Source of the DNA: Orobanche coerulescens
Taxonomy: Eukaryota; Streptophyta; Magnoliopsida; Lamiales; Orobanchaceae
Assembly: GCA_033398695.1 (NCBI GenBank)
Contig: JAWKAU010000037.1
Coordinates: forward strand, 62,001 to 126,000
Length of the DNA stretch: 64,000 bases
Direction: 5' to 3'
Shown: positions 11,031 through 21,293 of the stretch, piece by piece
How the letters are laid out: each line of letters opens with the position of its first letter
Position numbering within the stretch: the stretch's first letter is position 1
Notes under the pieces: model-generated
What the model was told of the DNA's origin: nothing
The model's database searches: none
Seen by the model: only the letters and a program-made list of their open reading frames with translations
Made by a program: the position numbers and the translations under genes

Positions 11031-11882
11031 AAGGATATCACAATAATCCACCCAAAGGCAACAAACACATAGCACGACATAATTGTTGAATCACAACGCA
11101 CCGAAATGAGATTATATATACTATCAAATCATAAAACCAACATCAAACATATCTATAGGATTCACTTAATCATTCACAAAACACAACATTCACAAAATAC
11201 ACATAAGTTTTGAAAGAGAGCCTTTAACTAGGCTAAACTGAATCCTTTGAAAGTTCATTTCAAACAACCAAACAAACATATGTAGACGATCACCGATCAT
11301 CATATCCACAAAACAAGAAATGTATAAACAAGGTACTTGCCTCGGAATTGGCACACGAATCCTCCGACGAACACGGCTCGACCGAAGTGCTTCGAAACCT
11401 ACATCTTCCGCAAGAAACAACAAAAACACGATCACAACGAGGGTTGAGACCAATAACAACGGGAATTACAACAAACTATCGAAGGAAAACTCATTGGAAC
11501 ATTTAAATGAGCATTAAATGTTCAATATCTCCCAAGAACACTCGAATCGTCAATAGAGTTAAACCTACTCGAAATATGGATATACAATCCATAGAACACG
11601 ATTTATAACATCACATAACACCAACCGATTCATCAAAATCGGAGTGGATTCGAAATCAAGAACAAATCCCCAAAAAGTCAACTCTAGGGAGGAATGGAAA
11701 AAAATACCTCGATCCGACAAAGAACAACGGATTAGATGATGTTACAATCACCTAGAACCCTCCAAAACACCTTCGAATGGCACAAAATCGGCCAAGACCA
11801 CGAACCCTAGTCGCCCTTGACTCACATCCGCGGAGGGAGGAAGAAATGAAGAAGAAATGAGAATATAAGCCTGTTGTCCGGT

Positions 11883-12306
11883 TTATATACCAGACAGACT
11901 AGCGTGCGCTAATCAACATGTTCTAGCGCGCGCTATCGAAGCCACAGTACAACGTGTTCTGCCAAACGTACAGTTAGCATGCGCTAATAGCTAAGTATTA
12001 GCGTGTGTTAACGAGTCCCAGTGCCAGTCCAGTGGCTTCTGGACTGCCCAAGAACTACCAGTTAGCGTGCGCTACCCTCCCGTATCGTGCGCTAACTGCT
12101 GCACCTTAGCGCGCACTATAAAGCTGCATAGCATGCGCTACCGAACTCCCAGTCAAATGCAGCAACTACTGGACTATCTCAGCCTATTCAGGTAGCGTGC
12201 GCTAACCAATACTATTAGCATGCGCTAACCGGGATCAGTGTCAGCTACTGACTTCTGAATTCACCACTCGATAGCATGCTCTAAATGTAAACTTAGCGCG
12301 TGCTAA
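11883..12306 (-). promoter_or_regulatory. G2 LTR promoter: TATA box plus a dozen palindromes
   Basis: TATATAA on the minus strand at 11889-11883. Upstream (higher coordinates), roughly a dozen copies of TTAGCGYGCGCTAN or one-step variants fill 11894-12306, spaced about 20-60 bp. Examples are CTAGCGTGCGCTAA, CTAGCGCGCGCTAT, TTAGCATGCGCTAA and GTAGCGTGCGCTAA. Most variants are C-to-T or G-to-A changes, as expected if the CpGs are methylated. Confidence 0.7.
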
Positions 12307-12832
12307 AACACTCGAAAATGACAACAACAGTGCTCTCAAAAAAGGGTACGACGACGGACTTCTTCGCCCGAAACTTCAAGATCAATATATCAACGGAACA
12401 CTCCAAAATATGATCATCAAATGAGTCTAATCTCTAACCGAACTCATAACGACACTCCAAAAAGGTTGGAGTGAGGAATACGATAGAAGTTCTCCAAAAC
12501 TTTGGGAAATTACAAAACAGCCCAAAACGTCCGAAAAATCCAATAGAAGATCAAAAAACCTAGCCGAAGTCACAACACGTCTAACAAAGTTAAACAAACT
12601 TACGGGATACAAGAAGCGACAGTTTCGAATTAGATTTCCAAGAATCAAACTCAAGTGCGGAAAAGTAGCTAAGAAGCACGGAACTCAACAAAACGACACA
12701 AAAACGAACTCGAATGACAAAAAGTGAAGAATTAATCATTCTCAGAATGACGAAATGGTCACAATCGTTCCATTAAAATGGAATCCTGCCAAAAAAAAGA
12801 AATTTACCGAAATCGAAATTGCGGATATTACA

Positions 12833-13267
12833 TACTACCCTCCTTAAAAGAAATTTCGTCCCGAAACTTAAAATAAGTAGGGAGGAGCAATATCTCACCA
12901 GGAACATCTCAATGAGATACACAAGAACCAAATAACTCACATCCATTGGCAAAATGCTACAAGCAACGCAAAGAAACATACGGCGAAAATCACGCTCGAC
13001 GACAACCATCACAATGTCACAAGCAGAGTCATAATAAAACCAACAAGTGTCGAGTATCACCAAACAGATAGCACAATCAAGTCGATTATCCGAACAATCA
13101 CAAAACAAAAGGTACCTATTAAAGAAAACACGCATAGTCGAATTAAACACACAACGATCCGCGAGGGTAACCACGAAGAACTCCGACCACGCTGAAATTC
13201 TCGAAAACCACACTAGGCATCTCCATATCCTTTCGGAGCAGAGACACAAACTCAATCCCCAAACCTC
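12833..13267 (-). other. G2 spacer between 3' LTR and gag, no coding signal
   Basis: This A-rich segment holds only the PPT-like tract and TTTCGTCCCGAAA inverted repeat at its left edge. In a complete gypsy element the several-kilobase pol region would lie here, so pol has been lost. Confidence 0.6.
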
Positions 13268-14236
13268 TCAGCTACCATCTCGTAATGCACGGCTCGGTGT
13301 CCTAATTGACCGTAATTGGAACAACTGACTAACGGTGAACGACAATTCTTTGCGGTATGGCCCGCGCGAACTACAGTTATAACACGTATTCATGCTGCTC
13401 ACATTGCTCACTGGAGGGGTAATACTCTCCCCATGCTCACGCGATCGAGGAACCTTCTTAGGATGACGACATGAAGTCCCAGCCCCAAGAGGCCTACTAC
13501 CCTGATTTCCTGAAGAGTTCCCAATAGTTTTCATTTTCTTCGACTCGAACATATGCTCAGTCAATGATACTGATAGCTCATAGGCTAACGCCCTATTCTG
13601 ATACTCTCTAAATGAAGTACAAGTTAAACCCTCCATGTACTGACGAATCTCCGGCTTCATTCACCTAATAAAATGACAGATCTTATCCTCCTCTGTCCTC
13701 ACCTGATCCTGTACATAGCTGAGCTGTTTGCTATAATCAATAATAGCTTGAGACAGCAGTACATCCTGCGGTTTCGTCGAAAAGAATTCATTAATCCTAT
13801 GATTCCTGATCGGTTCCGGACAAAACTCATCTCTCATAAATCTCTGGAACTCTGGCCACGTGACAACACGATCTCGAGGCTTAATAGCCTCCCACCAATT
13901 AGCGGCATCTTTGTCAAGGAGATACTGAGCGACAGGCACCTTACGCTCTTCTGGACAATCGACTACCTCGAATATCTTTTCCAACTGGAAAAGCCAACCA
14001 TCCCATCCCAATGCATCTGCGGCACTAGCAAAACGAAGGGGATTCAAACGAACCACTTCTCGAAGCCACTAATTTGCGCCAATGTTCTGGGTCACATCAA
14101 TATTATGTTGAATCACTTGAGTCAACTGAGTCATCTGTGTAGCTACCTGCTGCAAAATAGTGGCAACACCGATACCAACACCATCACTGGTAGTACGGTC
14201 CTGATCACGCGTCTGGCCGCCACGACTATGATCTGA
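13268..14236 (-). pseudogene. G2 gag remnant (Ty3/gypsy)
   Basis: Gag of a Ty3/gypsy element would form the particle that packages element RNA. Read on the minus strand from about 14236, an N-terminal Gln-rich stretch is followed by the retrotransposon gag domain (WLFQLEKIFEVVDC, ANWWEAIKPR, F-x-EFCPEPIR; ORF 14056-13661). A zinc-knuckle start (CYNCSSRGPYRK, with the expected His missing) follows in ORF 13660-13268. A stop or frame break lies at about 13661 and the zinc knuckle is not completed. The 5' part is cut near 14236, where copia-like sequence begins. With no pol present, G2 is a gag-only derivative or a deletion product. Confidence 0.75.
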
Positions 14237-15249
14237 TAGGCCTGATTAAAGATTGCTTTAAACTGTTGTGAAATACACCTTGTTTATTCATAAAGTATTC
14301 ACGGTTAAAGCAGCATTTAATGCAGCTGGAGAGAGACAAGTGTGAACATGCTGAAGAACATTTAATGTAAAGATAGAAAAGTTGTCAAGCACTAAATGCG
14401 ATCTGCTATAATTTAAATATTCAGCAAGCCACCAATCAAGTGTCAGACGTTAAAATCTCACCAACCAACAATGGCTACATTTATAACGGATGTATTTTCC
14501 AAAAGTTATAAATACACCGAAGCTGAGGACTCAATACACTGAAGAAATTCAATTTCGCGAAAGCTCTGACATTTTACTCTAACATTCTAGCTATTATTAA
14601 GCAATATATTTCGTGAACCTACAGCGCATATTCAAGCAAACAAATATACCAAGTCCTCAACGAAGAACAACACAGCAAACAGAAATCGTATTTCAAAGAT
14701 CAAGCTGTTGTTCAGAGAATTCTACCATTCCTGTTGAGAAAACCATCAGACCTGTGTGGACTGAAGATCCTTGCTTATTCGGACCTGTGTGGGAAGAATA
14801 GCATTGTAGACGGAGCATCGAACTGTGTGTGAAGAAGCAAGTCAAGAAGGAGCTCAAGCCAATCTGTGTGAATGGCCTAAAGCTTCGGTCCCTGTATCAA
14901 TCTGTGTGAACGATACAGAGACAGGTTTAGTTAGAGTCACGTAGTTGTGTACGTAGTGACTATAATAAATATTTTACTCCTGTGTGAAGAACCAGTGGAC
15001 GTAGAGGAGTTTACCTCGAACCACTTTAAATTGTGTGTTATTTACCTTCTGTCTTTATTGTTTTCATAACTGTGATTTATGCAAGTATACATTGCAAAAC
15101 CCGGTACGCACTAAGCAAACAGGAGAAAACCCTAGTTGCTGTATTTACAGCAACTCACTTAAAAGAACTTCCGCTACGCACTCACATTCGAAAACCGTAC
15201 AACTTGTTGTACTATTACTTTCCAAGCTGTATACTGTATACTTAGTGGC
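14237..15249 (+). mobile_element. C0 copia-type LTR-like segment
   Basis: The segment starts TGATTAAAGATTGC near 14243. It has a promoter-like TATAAATA at 14507-14514 and a downstream leader with repeated CCTGTGTGG/CTGTGTGAA phrases typical of copia U5 regions. It ends near 15249 before an open reading frame beginning ATGATCAACTC (15269). A degenerate TGGCCAACAGAG follows the proposed end, where a primer site would be expected, but it matches initiator Met poorly. Its identity as an LTR rests on this layout and on the copia RT fragment downstream. Confidence 0.5.
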
Positions 15250-16043
15250 CAACAGAGAATATCACCAACATGATCAACTCCGCTACTACCAACGAAGGAT
15301 CATCAATAACCGAGAATACCACCACATGGTAAGCTCCAGCATGATAAAAACAGACCAATAACGATCGAGAATACCATCAACATGGTAAACTCCAAACAAG
15401 ATCAACGAAGAACCACATGGACAAACTTACGAGAGAATAAAATTCTCAAAACATTATATATCACATACAGTGGATCTCAAAGAAACAAACTCGACTGTCG
15501 AACATACCCCTCGAGCATGTGAACAACCAGTCGCAAACCGTCGAATATACCCAATCATACATGGAGTTTGAATGACCAATCAATATGGCTCAAGATGGAT
15601 GTCACAGTACGCCCGATCCGAAAATGTGTCTCTGCACAAGACACCAACGGATATCGATCGAATACATGTATGGTCTTGTACCTAATGAGTCTAACGAAGT
15701 CCAGCTCGTGTGCACAACTCAATGTGAGGTCAAAAACCAACACATGACTATATGTGCCCGCCCTGAAAATCATACACATAACCAATCGGTACACATATAT
15801 GACTCTAGATATGTCACGATACATCATGACAACGAAACTCAAAGAATCACATATCCAACAAAGATCAAAAGACTCACCAAAGTGAACAATGACATACTGA
15901 TAATGAAAGATTGACAAGACCAACAATATCCAAAACAACCATCCTGGGATCACCATCCCCAAAGAATGATCAACACGATCAAAAATCTCAACACAATAGT
16001 CCTGGAATACTCATCCCTCAACGATCGATCAACATAGAACAAA
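15250..16043 (+). other. C0 internal sequence, no recognisable domain
   Basis: Short reading frames only. A start-like ATG at 15269 opens about 19 codons in the place of a copia gag start. The remainder to 16043 shows no gag, protease or integrase motif that I recognise, and is either decayed or deleted. Confidence 0.4.
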
Positions 16044-16676
16044 CCCATATTACTCGCCCAAGGTTATAGATAGGAAGAACGAATAGATTATGATGAAACT
16101 TGTACCCATGTAGCAAGACTAGAAGCTATTAAGATATTTCTAGAGTTTGCGGCTAGCTGAAGAAGTTTATATTTAACAACCTCCAGGGTCTGCCAACACA
16201 GAAGGTGGAGACCTTGTGTACAGGTGAAGAAAAGCACTATACGGGTTCATGCAAGTACATAGGGCATGGTATGAGACTCTGTCACTATATCTCATCAATA
16301 ATAGATTTGAGAAAGGTGCAGTTGACAAAACTGTCTTCAGAATCTAAGAGGATGACGATCTTCTCATGGTACAATTATACGTAGACGATATTATTTTTAG
16401 TTCAACTAACCTTGATTTATGTCAAATATTTTCTCATCTCATACAAAGAAAATTTGAAATGAATATGATGGGAGAACTTAGCTATTTCTTGGAGTTGCAG
16501 GTAAAACAACTTCCAAAAAGTATATTCATCAACCAGGAGAAATACAACAAGGAGCTACTCAACAAGTTAGGGATGAATACTTCCAAGTCCTCATCGACCC
16601 CCATGAATACTTCCACACAGATATGTGCTGACGAAGCTGAAAAGCCAGTTGATCAATCACTCTACAGGAAGCTTAT
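16044..16676 (+). pseudogene. C0 copia reverse transcriptase fragment
   Basis: The fragment reads across frames: AQGYR then a stop, EERIDYDET, VARLEAIKIFLEFAA, another stop, KALYGF, RAWYETLSLYL, then the ORF 16366-16734 with catalytic YVDDIIF, MMGELSYFLELQ and PMNTSTQI. These are the ordered motifs of Ty1/copia RT, closest by eye to the Sirevirus-type form (MMGEL..FFLGLQ, TPMSTST). The reading frame is cut at LYRKLI (16676), exactly where the G3 LTR begins, so RNase H is absent. Several stops make it non-functional. Confidence 0.85.
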
Positions 16677-17442
16677 TGTAATATCCGGGGGTAATTTTCT
16701 CATTTTTACTGTAGCATTATACGTATTCATTTGAAATTGTACGAGTGATGTTGTACTAGACGGATACAAAGTAAATTGTAGTGGGATATTTCGGAGTCGA
16801 AATATTTATGTTGTCGTCAGTATTATTTTACCAATTGGATGTTGCTTGGTGGGTTTTGATTTTGGCAAAGTATACTAGCAATAGCGTATGCTATATGTAT
16901 AGCTAATGTACGCTTCATGCAGAGGGCTATGTATATTAACCATATTGGTTACGTACGTAACACAGAGTAACAGATCGCATCTGACTTTTGGCATGTGGAG
17001 CCAAGCTCGGATGGACCATTTTTGTTTGATTGGGACAGCTAGGTTAACGCCCATTACGTACGCAATGCATGGCTGCTAACGTACTTTATGTCGAGGTTGT
17101 TACGTATGTCGGTTTGGACAACATACGTAAGGATCTTTCATTTTGAGGCAGTAGCTTCTGGTAGGGCGTAGCGTACGCTACGAGGTTATGATAGCATACG
17201 TAAGTTTATTTAACGTACGTTAATCTTGGAGGATAGCGGCTGTAACAGAGAGTCCAGATTATAAAGACATGTTTTATCTTTCATTTCTACACGACCTCAT
17301 TCCGATATTTCTCTCTAGAAATCATCCCTCTGCATTCCTTGGTGAATTCCAGACCCTTCCAACTTACTTTGGAGCTCCATAATTTCGATTAGAGCTTGGG
17401 AGCTTGAAGATTGAGGTGGTTTCTTGAAGGGTTTGAGGTTGT
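16677..17442 (+). mobile_element. G3 gypsy LTR, part 1 (U3), plus strand
   Basis: TGTAATATCCGG starts at 16677 directly after truncated copia RT codons, marking an insertion. The start matches the minus-strand starts of the other gypsy LTRs here. It includes a palindrome array and TATAAAG at 17260-17266. It is interrupted at 17443 by the CACTA element and continues at 21294. Parts 1 and 2 together give about 3.05 kb, close to the G2 LTR length, but no GTGTTACA end is seen before 23582. Confidence 0.7.
16878..17266 (+). promoter_or_regulatory. G3 LTR promoter: TACGTA/TAGCGTACGCTA palindromes and TATAAAG
   Basis: Copies of the palindrome class include GTTACGTACGTAAC (16945 region), CATTACGTACGCAA, GTAGCGTACGCTAC (17168 region) and TAACGTACGTTA (17211 region). 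The last lies about 40 bp upstream of TATAAAG (17260-17266). The layout is the same as in the minus-strand LTRs. Confidence 0.65.
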
Positions 17443-17472
17443 CACTAGTAGAATAAACATCAAAGACTTCGG
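17443..17472 (+). repeat. CACTA left terminal inverted repeat
   Basis: It begins CACTAGTAGAATAAAC and ends GACTTCGG; it pairs with 21264-21293. Subterminal GACTTCGG/ACTGAAGT motifs follow to about 17640. Confidence 0.92.
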
Positions 17473-18168
17473 TACGTCTCACTTCGGTAATGTATATTAG
17501 CAAAATAAAAACAAACAACAACTTCGCTTTTCAATTTACTGAAGTAAAAAACCCACATAGACTTCACTAAATGGTACCAAACAAAAAAGCAGGAGCTAGT
17601 TAGAAAATTTAAGTTACAAAGACTTTGCTAATTTGATAATTACTGAAGTAAAAAGTGTGAAATTTTATTTTTTACCAAAATTTTTTTACAATAGCGAAGT
17701 GTATGTTTTGAGACCGGGAATTAATATTTTGATGTTCAATTTTTTTTTTTCATTTAGGCTCCAAAAAATACTTAGCAAATATTGGTTTCCACCATTCCTT
17801 CCTCAAATTTTTTACTCCAATTTCCATGATAAAAAATTACTAAAACAAACAATTTTATCCAAAACATTACCAAAATAACAAGAAAGAATTGAATTGTTTT
17901 TGGTTAAAAATATTTAGTGTTCAAGAAGGCATTGGACCGAATAAAGATATTAATCGGTCAAAACCCTGCAAAATCAGCTGTTCCCATTTCTCTTTCTCTC
18001 TCCTGCATCTCCTACCCCTCCCCATTTTCAACCCTAACCCCGATGCCCAATATCCTCTACCTTATTTCCCAACCCTCCCTCGCCCTCTTCCTTTCTCTAA
18101 AAAGAGAAATCCTCTCTCTAGTCTCCATCTCTCTAAGAAAATATCAGAATACCTCATCCCAAATCTGA

Positions 18169-18397
18169 ATGGCATCCCACGCGAGCAGAACGTGTACAGG
18201 AGCGCAACCTTTTCTCTGTCACCTACAAGAATGTCATCGGTGCCCGCCGCACTTCCTGGAGGATCATATCCTCGATCGAGCATAAGGAGGAGAGCCGTGG
18301 CAATGAGAGCCACGTGTCCGCCATCAAAGGCTACAGATCCAAGATTGAATCTGAACTCTCCAACATCTGCGACAGAATTCTCAGGCTACTCGACTCC
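18169..18397 (+). pseudogene. Captured 14-3-3 gene fragment (N-terminal part, internally deleted)
   Basis: 14-3-3 proteins bind phosphoserine/threonine clients as dimers. From ATG at 18169, after a 1-nt loss, the sequence reads PREQNVY, the usual plant 14-3-3 start. It then jumps, by a deletion of roughly 40 codons, to [49 protein letters not shown] and RILRLLDS. These are the helix 3-5 residues, including the Lys and Arg of the phosphate pocket (K-N-V-I-G and R-R-x-S-W-R). A pyrimidine-rich leader (17965-18130) precedes it and may be the captured 5' UTR. Homology stops near 18397. The 1-nt loss and the deletion break the frame. Confidence 0.88.
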
Positions 18398-18510
18398 ATT
18401 GAAGAAAATGATATGTATGTGTCTTGTCATACCAATTTTTGTTACTTTATTTAGCGTGATATTAGTATTACTTATAATTAGTTATAATTTTACACAGTTA
18501 ACTTTTTCAA

Positions 18511-19069
18511 GGATGTTGGTGAGGTTGCTGAGGTCCTTTTTGCTGGTTATGGACACGTTGAATTCACCACCCCTGATGCAGATCAAAAAGTATAATCATT
18601 GTTTAGTTTTATTTCCAATAAATTTTTGTTGAACACGATAAAGACCTAATTATTTAGTAATTTATTTTCAGACCCTTGAACTCAATGGATCAGATTTGCT
18701 TGGTCGTGATGTGAAAACTGATTTAGCAAAGGAAAGAGGGTAAATAGGTTCATACACTCCTGGCGGGTATGAACTTTAAACTCTGTTTATGTATTTTTTG
18801 CACTTTGTTTATATATTTAAGAGTTCGACTTTTAATTGATGCATCACTTGTTCTGTATATTTAGCAATGACAGGTCTTACCAAAAGAGTAAGTTCTTTAT
18901 ACCAACACTCTGCAGTTATGCATAAATTATTTATAAATTTGCTAACAAATTATATCTTGGTGGTACCTTGCAGTAGCTTATGGCTACTCTCGAGGGACAC
19001 TTTGGGGAGTGGGGCGAGATTGTAAGACTTAGTATCCCTAAAGATTATGAATCTGGTGGTCCAAAAGGG
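18511..19069 (+). pseudogene. Captured nucleolin-like RRM gene fragment with introns
   Basis: Plant nucleolin-like proteins act in rRNA gene expression through tandem RRMs. Exon-like pieces are 18511-18589 (DVGEVAEVLF, GYGHVEFTTPDAD), 18672-18739 (TLELNGSDLLGRDVKTDLAKERG) and 18974-19069 (LEGHFGEWGEIVRLSIPKDYE). The order matches the end of RRM1 and the start of RRM2 in nucleolin. The gaps begin with GT and end with AG, so introns were carried along. A stop follows the RRM1 piece if its donor is not used. The fragment has neither the acidic N-terminus nor the GAR tail. Confidence 0.75.
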
Positions 19070-19523
19070 TAAGGTTTATTTGTAATAACGAGTTACATCA
19101 TATATTTGTTGTTCAAGCTTTTGAGGCTTACATCTCGATGCTTTATTATTGCAATATTTTGAAAAAGTAGAATTTTTGTTTTTGTTTTAGCTGTTGATGC
19201 CAATATTATAGATCCATGTTTGAAATATTACAAAGCTCACGAGTATTCTGTTTATATTGAAGTTGTAATTTAATTGTGTCGTATGTTTGTCATTGCAGTT
19301 AAACATGCTATGTTGCATATGTGACTAGCCCTATATGAGAAAAAGCTTCTGGTCTTGGTAATTTCTGGTATGGAATTGAAAGACCTCCAGGGTGAGATAA
19401 AAGGAATATAAATTAAAAGGATTGAGGTGACATATTGCGTTTGTGTTCTTTTTTGAACTTGTGTTGACTAAAGCACATTAGTTTATTTAATGTACTGTTG
19501 TTAATGTTGTGCTTTTCTATTTA

Positions 19524-20068
19524 GGCTAGCTTAAAGAAACAAGAACGTGATTATGCTGGTTCTCAGAAGGAGATTGTTGACCTCCAGAAGTAGGTTTGAC
19601 CGAGGGGGATGCCACTTTGTTTTTGTTTACACGGGCTATATTAGCTCTTTGGGCAAAGATTTTGAGATAATAGTTTTTTTGGGGTTTTCCTTTACATATT
19701 TGATTGATTGTGTGGTTTGTGCATTGAGTAGCTTGGTTGACATGTTTCTTTCACCGTTTACACGCGCATTTGTTAATGTGTCAGGTGGCTGTCCTTTTAA
19801 AGAAATGTCGAGATGTTCAGTTGCGTTGTGGATCAGTTGCTCGCTATAATGACGAGGACCTGGTCACTAGGCCCACTGTACCTTCGCTTGTTGAATCCAG
19901 TTCTGAAAATATCATAACTGAACGTCTGGTAAATGTTTTTATAATTCTCCATCATATAAAAAACCTTGCTTTTGAGCAAAAGTTGATGGGCATAGCTGCC
20001 GGTTGTTTGTGAAGCTAACTTTTAAAGACATAAATGGATTACTTGAACACTGTCATAACGATGCAAAG
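19524..20068 (+). pseudogene. Captured fragment resembling nuclear pore anchor (TPR/NUA)
   Basis: Three exon-like pieces are 19524-19590 (LKKQERDYAGSQKEIVDLQK), 19785-19928 (VAVLLKKCRDVQLRCGS, then NIITERL) and about 20013-20068 (LTFKDINGLLEHCHNDAK). The GT/AG borders are visible, for example TGTGTCAG before 19785 and GTAAATG after 19928. From memory this order resembles the coiled-coil region of the plant nuclear-pore basket protein NUA/TPR. The match is to remembered family motifs, not a search. It is a small internal piece with no start and no function by itself. Confidence 0.55.
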
Positions 20069-20536
20069 GTGAAATTATGTTCATTCAGTTTCATATTTTT
20101 ATCCGGTTTGCTGTGCTTACCCTCTGGGGTTGTCAGATTGGTTTCGATTCACACAAAAAGTTGTGTGGTTTTCATTTAATTAAATGGGGGTTAATATCCA
20201 ACTATAATGAGATTGTGAAATGACCCAGATTTTTTCATTTTTGTGTAATCAGAAGAATATTTGCATTGACCAAAAGCTGGCTAGCATTATGTTTTTTTTA
20301 TGCATCACTAGAATTATTATTCTGTGGTGATGTGTTTACATATTAGAGAAATTGGATGTTTGGCACTTTGGTCGATCAACGTGCTGCCGAAATTTTGGAT
20401 TGTGTCGATCATAATATTTCTATGGTTCATCACACTTTGTAGTAGTTATTTTTGACTGTTTGATAATGTTGTAGTATGTGTGTTATGACACATTATGCTA
20501 ATATGTTTTAGTTGGTAATATAATTTTGGCTTTCAG

Positions 20537-20745
20537 GCAAAACCTTGTAATTTCTTTATTGGGGGAAGAAGATTTGTTAAACCAGCAACAAAGTGATTAT
20601 GTGGATTTGTTTGCTTCACGTGTCGATGTTGAAGATTTGAAGAAGAAAGTTGATGAGAAGATCATTCCATGAACAAGAAGTATGATCATCTGATGAAAAG
20701 CAATGATGTGCTAAAGAGAGACTTTGTCGTTTCGAAGTATATGAT
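20537..20745 (+). pseudogene. Fourth captured-looking exon, coiled-coil, unidentified
   Basis: After a TTTCAG acceptor, the sequence reads QNLVISLLGEEDLLNQQQ, DYVDLFASRVDVEDLKKKVDE, then, past a frame break at about 20672, NKKYDHLMKSNDVLKRD. It is charged, heptad-like and on the same strand as the other fragments. I cannot name the source; it could be another exon of the NUA-like gene or a fourth host gene. Confidence 0.45.
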
Positions 20746-21263
20746 CTTTTTTAATCCTTTTTTTCCTATTTGTGTTGTTAATGATGATATAGATAGAATC
20801 TTCTTACATATTCTCTGTCTTTGTTATGATACGTATTTGGTTTTGAATTGGTTGGAACGCATGTTATTTTTTTTAAGATGGGATGATATGAAATTGGTGG
20901 TTCTTATATTATTGAGCTATTGTGGTTGATGGTTATTTATAATTGAAAGTAGATTTTGGCAATGAATTATAAATTGAAATGTGAAATATTAATATATATT
21001 ACTGCAGAAAATACTAATATATATTATACAATAACTGAAGTAAAAAGTTCTTTATTTACTACGCCAATTATAAAATAACCGAAGTTAAATGCATTCTTTT
21101 ACTTCACTTACCCCCCACATTTGGATCATAATCAGAAAAAAAACCGAGATAGACTTCGGTTATTAGGATATTAGACTTCGCATAAAAAGCGAAGTCTAAA
21201 GTATACCTTTTACTACACGAACATAGACTTCGGTAATTATAACATTTTTACTTCAGATATTAT

Positions 21264-21293
21264 CCGAAGTCTTTGACGTTTATTCTTATAGTG
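21264..21293 (-). repeat. CACTA right terminal inverted repeat
   Basis: Read on the minus strand it begins CACTATAAGAATAAAC and continues to GACTTCGG; TGT (21294-21296) follows as the target duplication. Subterminal CCGAAGT/GACTTCGG motifs extend left to about 21030. Confidence 0.92.

Larger units (their letters stand above)
9788..12832 (-). mobile_element. G2 gypsy element, 3' LTR (~3.05 kb)
   Basis: TGTAACACCCCC (9788) to GATATTACA (12832). The internal side is marked by a purine-rich tract (minus strand) at 12833-12850, then TTTCGTCCCGAAA at 12854-12868. This shows it is the 3' LTR of a minus-strand element. It belongs to the same LTR superfamily as G1, sharing the TGATTAGTATCG block, the CCCCCGA hairpin at 10157-10174 and the GGTACTTGCCTCG box at 11332-11344. 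It contains a 223-bp tandem duplication and a long palindrome array next to the TATA box. Confidence 0.85.
17443..21293 (+). mobile_element. Non-autonomous CACTA transposon carrying host gene fragments
   Basis: The terminal inverted repeats start CACTAGTAGAATAAAC (17443) and, on the other strand, CACTATAAGAATAAAC (21293). About 27 of 30 terminal bases match, and the 3-bp target duplication TGT (17440-17442 and 21294-21296) is exact. This is diagnostic of the CACTA (En/Spm) superfamily. Both ends have subterminal repeats of GACTTCGGT/CCGAAGTC and ACTGAAGTAAAA words (17464-17640 and 21030-21275). I see no TNPD/TNPA-like transposase, so it is non-autonomous. The core holds at least three host-derived fragments, all on the plus strand, with introns retained. 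Strand is given for the cargo. Confidence 0.92.

Noticed and set aside
14507..15249. A host gene promoter and 5' UTR at the TATAAATA site
   Set aside because: The downstream sequence leads into decayed copia internal and RT sequence, so an LTR promoter is the simpler reading.
17889..18632. A single 247-codon gene in the CACTA element
   Set aside because: The frame runs through the pyrimidine-rich leader and reads most of the 14-3-3 exon out of frame; conserved residues lie in another frame.
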